Below, piece after piece: positions 26,881-34,389 of a stretch of DNA of 64,000 nt. Below the pieces are notes generated by a model, which saw only the letters and a program-made list of their open reading frames with translations, was not told the origin of the DNA and made no database searches. A program made the position numbers and the translations under genes. Within the stretch, counting starts at the first letter, position 1. Every line of letters starts with the position of its first letter. The stretch comes from JAAZGD01 sp034003765 (GTDB taxonomy: Bacteria > Bacillota > Clostridia > Peptostreptococcales > Anaerovoracaceae): contig JAVEXZ010000001.1 in assembly GCA_034003765.1 (NCBI GenBank), positions 62,001 to 126,000 on the forward strand, read 5' to 3'.

Positions 26881-27646
26881 TGCAAGTTTGACACGGAGTA
26901 TAGCCCTTTTGCTCCGCTACACTCTTTTCCATTGATATTACGTACCTATCTACCAAGAAGCAATTCCCTCTATGGTATACCTCTCCCGTAGCAGGGAAAA
27001 TGTATACCATGTTCCCCGGTGATATCTTGTCTGGTTGGCAGTGTTGGCAGGGTCTATAAGATCTTTTTATGGCTTCAGTTAAGACTCTTTGCTGGGGAAG
27101 AACACGTATGTGAGGACAGTCCTCTAGGTGATAACGTTCACCGGCCACTGGAAATACCCAAACAATTATATCTTCTTCTTCTAATTCCTCAGGAGAAACA
27201 AAGCTTTCTTCCTGGCTTCTCCCTACGAAAGCCCTAAATAAGAGGGACCTTTGACCCCACCTGTTTTGATTTTGATAGAATGGAACAGGAAAATTTTGTG
27301 GGTAATCGATGGAATAAGATATTAGGTCAGTGAGGCCATGGTCTTTGTAACCCATAGAAAAATCACTTACATATCCCCTGCCTTTTAGATTCACTTCGTT
27401 ATTTAGTCTGGTATTTATTCGAATTCTTAGAGAGGCTTCTATAATCCCTTCTTCCACTGGCCCTTCTTGCTGGTATGCTTGAGTTGCCACATACTTTGCC
27501 TCATCCATACTTACAAAAGCTATTTGTTCTTCAAGGCTAATAATCCTAATTACAAAAGCTAGGGCTACTAGGGCCAGGAAAAATATTGGTAGTATTATGG
27601 CAGCCTCAATTGTGATTGACCCTCTATCAATATGTTTCTTCAGCAT
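26867..27646 (-). CDS. TadE-like pseudopilin-type protein with two C-terminal Cys/His repeat motifs
   Basis: 259 residues. Residues 1-35 are a pilin-like N-terminus (GSITIEAAIILPIFFLALVA) seen in TadE/TadF proteins. The C-terminal third has two copies of a module: ERYHLEDCPHIRVL ... YRPCQHC and EVYHRGNCFLVDR ... YTPCQTC. That G-x-x-YH-x3-C ... PCxxC pattern is common in secreted Gram-positive proteins and probably binds metal. It overlaps its neighbours at both ends, so it belongs to the Tad operon. Likely a surface-exposed minor pilus component. Confidence 0.65.
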   Translation of the reverse strand: MLKKHIDRGSITIEAAIILPIFFLALVALAFVIRIISLEEQIAFVSMDEAKYVATQAYQQEGPVEEGIIEASLRIRINTRLNNEVNLKGRGYVSDFSMGYKDHGLTDLISYSIDYPQNFPVPFYQNQNRWGQRSLLFRAFVGRSQEESFVSPEELEEEDIIVWVFPVAGERYHLEDCPHIRVLPQQRVLTEAIKRSYRPCQHCQPDKISPGNMVYIFPATGEVYHRGNCFLVDRYVISMEKSVAEQKGYTPCQTCIGGR

Positions 27647-28820
27647 GGTAGGTTTTCCCGTTTATTATCGTTGCTAAATCGAATCCCACGTAGTGTTCTT
27701 TAATGAGAAAGCAAGGGCTCTGAAGCCCAGCCATGTTGATTTGCATTATATCCATGACCCTAAGTAACTGTATTTCTCTCTTTTGCACAATCAGAAAAAG
27801 TTGCAGATATTCCTGATACTTGAAATCCGAAGCTCCACTTGGATCAATATATTTACCATTGCTTTCAATATTTGCGATTTGCTTAAATGATAGAGCCCAG
27901 TCATCTATGCCTTTAATCAAAGGGACACCTTTATCATTTGTTATTAGGAGCCAATCATTATAGGCCTCTGCTGCAGCCCATGCTCCTGCCAGAATTCCTT
28001 GTGTTATTTTAGCCTCAGGTCCTGGTGTTATTGCTATAGCTGCAATTAAAAGTATTTCCATTTTCCTTGGATCTGAATTGATATGGGCCAGATTCAAGAG
28101 GGTCCTTAAGGCTATAAAATCAATTTGGTATCTTTGTAGGTTTCTTTCATCCCTTGCTTTACCATATAGGATATATTCAATTTCATTATTAAAATAGCCT
28201 AGGGGAAACCCATCCTTTCTCCCATTATAGTTGAAATACTTTATTATATATTGATTTACCAATGCCTTTGAACTTCCACCCTTAATAAGCCCCTTGAAGT
28301 CTAGACTGGTCGCTTTTAATAAGTCAAGATTAAAGAAAAATGTTCCCACACCTTGAGATGGCAAGGAATTAGCAAGTGCACTTTGAGCCCAATCACGATT
28401 AAATGCCGATCCAAAGTTATAGTTACGAAAAACAGGTGGAAAAAACGCAGCATCCAAAATTTGCTTTTCCAAGAGGTCTACACAAGCCAAGGAATATTCA
28501 TTCAAATCTATATCTACATTCTCAAGTTCCATTGGAACCAAACCTTGTGTTGACAAATTGTATTCCAAGTAAAACCTTAATCTTGATTCCATTTCACGAT
28601 AATCAAGGTCGGTGGCAAATATATTGTACCTATCTTTCAACAGGCAATTATATTCTGACAATACAGACCGGCTTCCTAGGTGAATAAGTCCTCTTGCAAT
28701 ACTCTTTTCTGCCATTAAGCTTGCTCCATGTATAAAAACCAAAACTAAGGCCACCATTGAAGCCATAATTATTAATACAAATACTGTTGTCATTCCCCTC
28801 TTATCATTGAATCGTAGCAT
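27627..28820 (-). CDS. DUF5702-like Tad-locus membrane-anchored protein
   Basis: 397 residues with an N-terminal TadG/TadE-type anchor (KRGMTTVFVLIIMASMVALVLVF) and a long extracellular domain. The block LKDRYNIFATDLDY and the later ARDERNLQRYQIDFIALRTL resemble DUF5702 proteins of Clostridial Tad loci. The first ATG (28820) lies inside the upstream gene with a weak site; an in-frame ATG at 28793 has AGAGGGG just before it but would remove most of the charged leader. Probably an assembly or minor pilin component. Confidence 0.6.
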   Translation of the reverse strand: MLRFNDKRGMTTVFVLIIMASMVALVLVFIHGASLMAEKSIARGLIHLGSRSVLSEYNCLLKDRYNIFATDLDYREMESRLRFYLEYNLSTQGLVPMELENVDIDLNEYSLACVDLLEKQILDAAFFPPVFRNYNFGSAFNRDWAQSALANSLPSQGVGTFFFNLDLLKATSLDFKGLIKGGSSKALVNQYIIKYFNYNGRKDGFPLGYFNNEIEYILYGKARDERNLQRYQIDFIALRTLLNLAHINSDPRKMEILLIAAIAITPGPEAKITQGILAGAWAAAEAYNDWLLITNDKGVPLIKGIDDWALSFKQIANIESNGKYIDPSGASDFKYQEYLQLFLIVQKREIQLLRVMDIMQINMAGLQSPCFLIKEHYVGFDLATIINGKTYHAEETY

Positions 28821-29224
28821 CTTATATACTCCATTTCATTGATAATATAAATTTGACTCTGGAATTCAATTTTTGCCGAGTATGGAAAAAAACCATTACG
28901 GTGATGGCTTGTATCAGCAAATGCCTTTATCTTCATAAAAGGTAATCCAATATTTTTATCGGAATCTTTTTCCTGATGAAAAGCTGGTCCACCAAAGGAG
29001 TCTCTTGGACCATAGCTATTAAAATCAATTTTATCTTGACCAGTTAGAGATTCCTTTTGTGCTTGATCCCACAAACTAATATGCATAGCAGTTATAGAAA
29101 CTTCTTCCTCATAAAACCAGATGCTAATGGTTATAATTACAAGGACTACCAATATAATGAAAGGGAAAACAATAGCGGCCTCCACTAAACTTGAACCCCT
29201 TGTGTTAGCCCAAAGGCCTTTCAT
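28790..29224 (-). CDS. TadE-like protein
   Basis: 144 residues with the TadE N-terminus (RGSSLVEAAIVFPFIILVVLV): Gly-Ser before a Glu at +5 and a hydrophobic helix, the prepilin-peptidase substrate pattern. Its ATG overlaps the stop of the Flp1 pilin gene as TAATG. Minor pilin or assembly factor of a Tad system. Confidence 0.7.
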   Translation of the reverse strand: MKGLWANTRGSSLVEAAIVFPFIILVVLVIITISIWFYEEEVSITAMHISLWDQAQKESLTGQDKIDFNSYGPRDSFGGPAFHQEKDSDKNIGLPFMKIKAFADTSHHRNGFFPYSAKIEFQSQIYIINEMEYIRCYDSMIRGE

Positions 29225-29388
29225 TAGAAACTTTCAAATAGGGTGTCAAAAGTTTGATTTACAAAGGATGTAATTTCAGATTTAAATATCAAACCAATTA
29301 CAACGGCAATCCCGATTAATATCCCCACCTGCACCAGTTCCATTCCTTTCTTGTTACCAAAACCAATAGTATTTTTCATTTTCCCCAT
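29224..29388 (-). CDS. Flp1-type type IVb pilin (54 aa)
   Basis: A 54-codon ORF: MGKMKNTIGFGNKKG, then MELVQVGILIGIAVVIGLIF, then a polar tail. The Gly before MELVQ gives a prepilin-peptidase site like other Flp1 pilins, followed by one hydrophobic helix. GGAG is close to the first ATG, so the second ATG (29379) is an alternative start. It sits between TadC and TadE, the expected place for the structural pilin of a Gram-positive Tad pilus, and no other pilin is present. Confidence 0.8.
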   Translation of the reverse strand: MGKMKNTIGFGNKKGMELVQVGILIGIAVVIGLIFKSEITSFVNQTFDTLFESF

Positions 29389-29425
29389 AGCTCCTTTCCT
29401 TCAATAATTGATGAGTATTCTTCCA

Positions 29426-30580
29426 TTACATTTCCAGTAACACTGGACTAATGGTTATTACTAAGAGAGACAGTATTAGTAACATTAGTGGTAAACTCAA
29501 CTTTATTTCCGCAAGTTTACCTTGTTCAACTGCTATTTTTTTTCTTGTAAACCATAACATCTCCCCTTCCATTCTTAGTTTTTCAACTAATTCCGAACCC
29601 ATTTGATAGTTATCAGTAATTATATTGGCAACTCTTATAAATTCAGGGACCCGGCTTCTGTGGGCGAATTCTTTTAACTCTTGTGTGAAGCTTCCCTTAG
29701 CCTCTTGGAGGGTGTGGTTAATCTGTGATAACTGCTGGTAAAAATAATTACCAGGCAATCCTTCTTCCTTCACTGACCATTCATAATCCCTTACTATTTT
29801 CTGAAAAGCAGCGCTCATTACTAGGCCTGCATCTAAGAGTAAAATCAGCTTGGTTATAAATTCGGAAAGCTCTATTTGCACCATCTTTTTTGACCTAATC
29901 TCCTCCTGGGCTAACTCTCGATATCTTCCTCGATAGACAAATACACAAATCAGGGGAAACAATAATAAGAGTAAGAGCTGGTCCTTAGATTCCCTTAGGT
30001 GCCAGACTATTTTTTCACCTTCTTCTGACTCTAGGGGCAAATAGTAAATATCTTGTGGATGAGATTCACCTATACTCTTGATATAGAGCCGGGCCTCTCT
30101 TTGAATCTTTTTATATTGTTCTTCCTGACTTATCTGGGTTTCTCTGGGATCTTCTTCATTGTTCTCAGCTCTCTCTTGTGCCTTCTCTCTTGGAGTCTTG
30201 AAGTTTATGGGTTCTTTGATTTCTTTGCCTTCTACGAAAACTCCAATTTCCATAGGCACAAAAATTTGCTGATTTGGGGGGGCTTTAATCCCCATGACCT
30301 CACCATGTTCATTGGTTAAAATATAATTATTTTCACCCATTTCACTTATTAAAAGCCCTACCATTACAATTAACAGGCCTCCTAGGAGTAAAAGCAATCT
30401 TTTTAAGTTGTTAGTCCTATAAATCTCCACCTTGCTTTCTATGTTCTCATTACCATAGATGTTTTTGTATCTTCTTTGAATTAGTTCTTTTTTTCCAATT
30501 AATTCTTCTGGGACTAATTTTTCAATTTTATCTAAGAATGTTTTCTTTATATAAATGTATTTTGAGCCTATGTTTTTCAA
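29426..30580 (-). CDS. TadC-like type II/IV secretion F-domain protein with an extracytoplasmic insert
   Basis: 384 residues. A first membrane helix (about 59-80) is followed by an extracytoplasmic segment of about 120 residues rich in Glu/Gln, a second helix (about 200-215), then a T2SSF domain (LSEFITKLILLLDAGLVMSAAF) and a final helix (LPLMLLILSLLVITISPVLL). Expected to form the inner-membrane platform with TadB. The large insert between helices is not a usual TadC feature. It starts 2 nt past the TadB stop. Confidence 0.7.
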   Translation of the reverse strand: MKNIGSKYIYIKKTFLDKIEKLVPEELIGKKELIQRRYKNIYGNENIESKVEIYRTNNLKRLLLLLGGLLIVMVGLLISEMGENNYILTNEHGEVMGIKAPPNQQIFVPMEIGVFVEGKEIKEPINFKTPREKAQERAENNEEDPRETQISQEEQYKKIQREARLYIKSIGESHPQDIYYLPLESEEGEKIVWHLRESKDQLLLLLLFPLICVFVYRGRYRELAQEEIRSKKMVQIELSEFITKLILLLDAGLVMSAAFQKIVRDYEWSVKEEGLPGNYFYQQLSQINHTLQEAKGSFTQELKEFAHRSRVPEFIRVANIITDNYQMGSELVEKLRMEGEMLWFTRKKIAVEQGKLAEIKLSLPLMLLILSLLVITISPVLLEM

Positions 30581-30582
30581 TT

Positions 30583-31362
30583 CTACACCTCAATACTTGT
30601 TATTTTTTCAATGGAAATATAGGCGACATATATCAAAAACAAAGAAACTGTCATCATTATCCTTCCCATGAAGCTATCATATAGTACTGCTAAATAGGAT
30701 GGGGAGCTTAAGCGTAACAAGATCAAGATCAAAAATGGAAGACTGGTAATAATTTTTCCTTCAAGTTGCTTTTGTGATGTCATTACTCTGATTTCTTCTT
30801 GTATCTCCATTTTTTCTAGCAAGACTTTTACAGTACGGAGTATGGCTTCCTCCATGTTCCCTCCTGTGGTCCTACAAGTAACGTAAACATCAACAAATGT
30901 GGTAATATCCGGTATTCTACATCTTGCAGCAAATTCTAGCAAAACCTTCTCCTCTGTTTCCTTTGCCTCCTTTATTTGTCCTGTCATAATAGTTAGTTCA
31001 CTAACAATGGGAGAACTTTCGGGATACATTTCTCCTAAGGTTTTTCTAGCCTCCATTAGGGCTTCTGTCATTTGCCGCCCTGCTGCAAAAGATGCTGAAA
31101 GAGAATAGAGTAAATCTCTAAATTGATTTTGCAGTGTCCTAATTCTTTGGGCCTCCAGATAACGAAGATAGGGCTTTTTAAGTATTGGATAGACCATAAA
31201 GGATAAAATAGAAATAATTAGAGAATTATAAAACAAGTAAGTTGTAAAAAATCCTCCCGCCCAACAAGCAAGGAAGAAAGTCACCTGTTCTTTGGGAGAA
31301 AAGACTCCCCCTATTCTTTTCACCCCAGGCCAATTGGAGATTGAAATTTTTTGTTTTGACAT
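30583..31362 (-). CDS. TadB-like type II secretion F-domain protein
   Basis: 259 residues: two N-terminal helices, a T2SSF domain (FRDLLYSLSASFAAGRQMTEAL ... CRTTGGNMEEAILRTVKVL) and two C-terminal helices. Pairs with TadC as the platform driven by the CpaF ATPase. It starts 43 nt inside the CpaF gene. Confidence 0.75.
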   Translation of the reverse strand: MSKQKISISNWPGVKRIGGVFSPKEQVTFFLACWAGGFFTTYLFYNSLIISILSFMVYPILKKPYLRYLEAQRIRTLQNQFRDLLYSLSASFAAGRQMTEALMEARKTLGEMYPESSPIVSELTIMTGQIKEAKETEEKVLLEFAARCRIPDITTFVDVYVTCRTTGGNMEEAILRTVKVLLEKMEIQEEIRVMTSQKQLEGKIITSLPFLILILLRLSSPSYLAVLYDSFMGRIMMTVSLFLIYVAYISIEKITSIEV

Positions 31363-32516
31363 AATGTATTACCTGTTGGTTTTAGCCCGTCTTCCTTGCT
31401 ATATACATATAAAGGATTTAAAATAAAGTCCTCATTACTTGCGCCACATATCTCGGTTATTTCTATAACCTTCCTTTGCCCATCTCCAGTCCTTCCCAGA
31501 TGAATCATAATATCAATCCCCTCAGCAATTTGAGCCCTTATAGCCTCTATTGGAAAAGCTGCAGCTTGTAAAAACATTGATTCAAGACGCCTTAGCATAC
31601 CTTTAACAGAGTTGCCATGGCCAGTACAAAGACTTCCGTCATGACCAGTATTCATGGCTTGGATCATGTCTAGTACTTCTTTGCCTCGAATTTCACCAAC
31701 GATAATTCTGTCTGGTCTCATTCTTAAGCTGGTTTTTATTAGCCTTTCCATAGGGATTTCACCTTTGCCCTGGACATTTGCATTTTTACATTCTAGGCGC
31801 ACAATGTTATCAATGTTTTTAATTTGTAGTTCAGCAGAATCCTCAATAATAATTACTCTTTCATTAAAGGGTATATAATTTGATAAAACATTTAGGAACG
31901 TTGTTTTTCCAGAGGATGTACCTCCGCTAATTAACATATTGTAGCCTGAAATTACAAGGCTTTTTAAGAATACAGCCACCTCTTTTGGTAGGGTTCCGTT
32001 ATTTATTAAATCTTCCATAATGATTTGCTTTTCGGGGAACTTACGAATTGTAAGAATTGGGCCATTGAGAGCTATATTCTTATTGACTGCATTAACCCTT
32101 GAACCATCCGGAAGCCTGGCATCTACAATGGGATTAAGTTCGTTTATCTCCCTGTGGACCCCTGCTGCTATCCTACGAATTACCTCCTCCAATGATTCAG
32201 TGCTTTCAAAGTATGCATCTGTTCGCTCTAATTTTCCTTGCCTTTCTATGAAAATATTATCTTTTCCATTTACCATAATCTCTGATATTGTCCGGTCCTG
32301 CTGAAAAGGCTCCAAAATATCAAGGTCTTTTCTCACAGCATTAAAAATCCGCTGAATCCATTTTCCTTTTTCTAATGATGAAATAAAGGCAAAGTCTTCC
32401 TTATGAAAAACGAAGTCTTCTATTAAGGCTAAAGCCTCCTCATCACTTAGTTCCTTTTGCTGGATGACCAAAAGGTTTCGGATTTCTTTTGTAACTTGAG
32501 ATAAATTCTTTTCCAT
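31320..32516 (-). CDS. Type IV/Tad pilus assembly ATPase CpaF (TadA)
   Basis: 398 residues. Walker A GGTSSGKTTFLN, Asp box (VIIIEDSAEL), Walker B (RPDRIIVGEIRG) and His box (NTGHDGSLCTGHGNS) are all present; the N-terminal domain has MVNGKDNIFIERQGKLER. Secretion hexamer that powers Flp pilus assembly. It is the first gene of the main Tad operon, just after the phoR terminator; a TATAAT at 32572-32567 might serve as its promoter. No prepilin peptidase (CpaA/TadV) is seen in the window. Confidence 0.87.
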   Translation of the reverse strand: MEKNLSQVTKEIRNLLVIQQKELSDEEALALIEDFVFHKEDFAFISSLEKGKWIQRIFNAVRKDLDILEPFQQDRTISEIMVNGKDNIFIERQGKLERTDAYFESTESLEEVIRRIAAGVHREINELNPIVDARLPDGSRVNAVNKNIALNGPILTIRKFPEKQIIMEDLINNGTLPKEVAVFLKSLVISGYNMLISGGTSSGKTTFLNVLSNYIPFNERVIIIEDSAELQIKNIDNIVRLECKNANVQGKGEIPMERLIKTSLRMRPDRIIVGEIRGKEVLDMIQAMNTGHDGSLCTGHGNSVKGMLRRLESMFLQAAAFPIEAIRAQIAEGIDIMIHLGRTGDGQRKVIEITEICGASNEDFILNPLYVYSKEDGLKPTGNTLCQNKKFQSPIGLG

Positions 32517-32523
32517 ACCCTAA

Positions 32524-32555
32524 CAATAAAGCAGCTGCCAATATATGGCAACTGC
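32524..32555 (-). terminator. Terminator between phoR and the Tad operon
   Basis: GCAGCTGCCA (32531-32540) pairs with TGGCAACTGC (32546-32555) with one mismatch. On the minus strand it is followed by TTTATTGTT. It could end phoPR transcripts; because it lies only 8-15 nt before the CpaF start it could also act as an attenuator for read-through. Confidence 0.55.
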
Positions 32556-32613
32556 TAATTTCCGACATTATACGACATGTTTTAATTATTCTCTTTCTCT
32601 GCCTTTATAAGAC

Positions 32614-33492
32614 TTATACAGGGAATTCTATATAAAATGTAGACCCTTGCCCTATAGCGCTTTCAACTCTCAGCTTGGCATTAAATAGAGTTGCTGCATG
32701 TTTTACAATTGATAAACCCAAGCCTGTGCCACCCATTTTTTGAGATCTAGATTTATCTATCCTATAGAATCTCTCAAATAACCTGGGTATATTTTCATTT
32801 GCTATTCCTATTCCATAATCCCTTACAAAAACTTCAACTGATGCTTCCATCTTACTTGCATGGACTAAAACTTCACTTCCAGCTTCTGAGTACTTAAGGG
32901 CATTTTCAATTAAATTAACCAGCATTTGTGTAAATCGATCTTCGCTTCCTCTTAAGTAGATCCCATCTTCTGCTTGCAGTTGAATTTTTACTTTTAAATT
33001 CTCTGAAATAGGTTTCATGGCTCTTATTATTTGTGTCAAGGTTTCTTTTACATCAAAGCTTTCATCAATCTGTGGACTTCTCTTGTTTTCAATTTCCGAA
33101 ATAATAAGAAGGTCTTCAATTAGACGGGTTAGTCTCGATGTCTCTATAGAAAGAATATCAAGGAATTTTCTTCGAACCTCAGGATCCTCCTGGGCACCAG
33201 ACTGCAAGGTCTCAAGAAAACCTGAAATTGATGTTAGAGGGGTCTTAAATTCATGGGTAACATTTGCAACAAATTCTTTACGGATATTTTCAGCTTCTTC
33301 TAACTGTCTTTGAAGCTCCATAACTGGTCTAATTAACCATTGGTATAGAATAAAAGATATAATTGTTGAGCCCAAGATGGAAGCAATAAAATAAACACCC
33401 AACCTCATTTCAGAAAAGGCAATAAACAGGGATGCAATTAATATGTTGTAAAATGCCAACATAAATACAGAAGCGAAAAATTTAGTTTTCAT
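32614..33492 (-). CDS. phoR: PhoR-like sensor histidine kinase
   Basis: 292 residues, short for PhoR. Two N-terminal membrane helices with only a few residues between them, no PAS or extracellular sensor, then HisKA (NVTHEFKTPLTSI, phospho-His) and HATPase (DYGIGIANENIPRLFERF, GGTGLGLSIVKHA). The lack of a sensor domain suggests it senses through the membrane or a partner; the Na/Pi transporters with PhoU-like tails upstream are candidates. It overlaps phoP by 4 nt. Confidence 0.8.
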   Translation of the reverse strand: MKTKFFASVFMLAFYNILIASLFIAFSEMRLGVYFIASILGSTIISFILYQWLIRPVMELQRQLEEAENIRKEFVANVTHEFKTPLTSISGFLETLQSGAQEDPEVRRKFLDILSIETSRLTRLIEDLLIISEIENKRSPQIDESFDVKETLTQIIRAMKPISENLKVKIQLQAEDGIYLRGSEDRFTQMLVNLIENALKYSEAGSEVLVHASKMEASVEVFVRDYGIGIANENIPRLFERFYRIDKSRSQKMGGTGLGLSIVKHAATLFNAKLRVESAIGQGSTFYIEFPV

Positions 33493-34214
33493 CTGAATCG
33501 ATACCCTTTGCCTCTTATGGTTTCTATGAAATGATCTTCCATACTCTTCCCTTTTTCTCCAAATGGTGTGGCTAACTTTTTTCTTAGATGACGGATGTGG
33601 ACATCTACGGTTCTAGTTTCTCCGGCATACTCGATACCCCAAACTTTATCAAGGAGCTGGTTTCTTGTAAAGACAATTCCTGGGTTTTTCGCCAATAGGA
33701 AAAGAAGTTGGAACTCTATTGAGGTTAATGGAACCTCGATGTTTTCCACTGTAGCCTTATATCTCTCTTCGTCCATGGTTAGGCTCCCTGCCTTGATGAT
33801 TGTATTCTTTTCATCTAGTCTCTCTTGGGAGATGAAGGGGTATGACTCTTCATAACGTCTTAATACTGCCATTATTCTTGCCATTAATTCCCTGATTCCA
33901 AAAGGTTTAGAGATATAGTCGTCTGCACCACATTCAAGCCCCATTACTCTCTCTGCTTCAGATGATTTGGCCGTCAACATTATAATTGGCCTTTTATCTC
34001 CTGATTCTCGTAATTCTTGGCAAATTTCCAGCCCACTTTTACCTGGCAACATTATATCTAGCAAAACTAAATCGGGGTTTTCTGAACTGATTAACCCCAA
34101 GCCAGTAACTCCATCTTCTGCTCCAATTCCATGGTAGCCATTGGAATTAAGATTGTATAAAACCAGCTCTAGTATGTTTGGTTCGTCTTCAATTACCAAG
34201 ATTTTTTTCATCAT
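33489..34214 (-). CDS. phoP: PhoP/PhoB-like response regulator (OmpR family)
   Basis: About 241 residues. Receiver domain with KILVIEDEPNI, phospho-Asp in DLVLLDIMLPG and SKPFGIRELMARI, then an OmpR winged helix (TVDVHIRHLRKKL, ETIRGKGYRF). ATG-ATG at 34214/34211 follows GGGAGAAA; a longer frame to 34277 has no site and runs through an inverted repeat. Downstream of two phosphate transporters and behind a Pho box, so assigned to phosphate control. Confidence 0.87.
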   Translation of the reverse strand: MMKKILVIEDEPNILELVLYNLNSNGYHGIGAEDGVTGLGLISSENPDLVLLDIMLPGKSGLEICQELRESGDKRPIIMLTAKSSEAERVMGLECGADDYISKPFGIRELMARIMAVLRRYEESYPFISQERLDEKNTIIKAGSLTMDEERYKATVENIEVPLTSIEFQLLFLLAKNPGIVFTRNQLLDKVWGIEYAGETRTVDVHIRHLRKKLATPFGEKGKSMEDHFIETIRGKGYRFR

Positions 34215-34228
34215 TTTCTCCCATAATA

Positions 34229-34268
34229 AATGCTTCCCACATAAATGAATAATAACATGGGAAGCATT
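34229..34268. repeat. Perfect 11-bp inverted repeat just upstream of phoP
   Basis: AATGCTTCCCA (34229-34239) pairs with TGGGAAGCATT (34258-34268) around 18 nt. It ends a few nt before the phoP ribosome binding site, so it can act as an RNA stem near the site or as an operator. Confidence 0.7.
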
Positions 34269-34290
34269 GGTATGCAATTGTTCTATCGGT

Positions 34291-34375
34291 CAAGTATCAA
34301 TGAGTACTGGACAAGCAATCAATAAATACTGGTCAAGCAATCAATGAATATGGGTCAGGTATTCAATGAATCCCA
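34291..34375. repeat. About four imperfect 22-nt tandem repeats between npt2 and phoP
   Basis: Units start at 34291, 34312, 34334 and 34356 with consensus CAAGCAATCAATGAATACTG plus GT. The second and third units are closest to each other and the outer ones more diverged. The 21-22-nt period is two helical turns, which would put repeated protein contacts on one DNA face. Confidence 0.75.
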
Positions 34376-34389
34376 ATAGAATTCCTATC

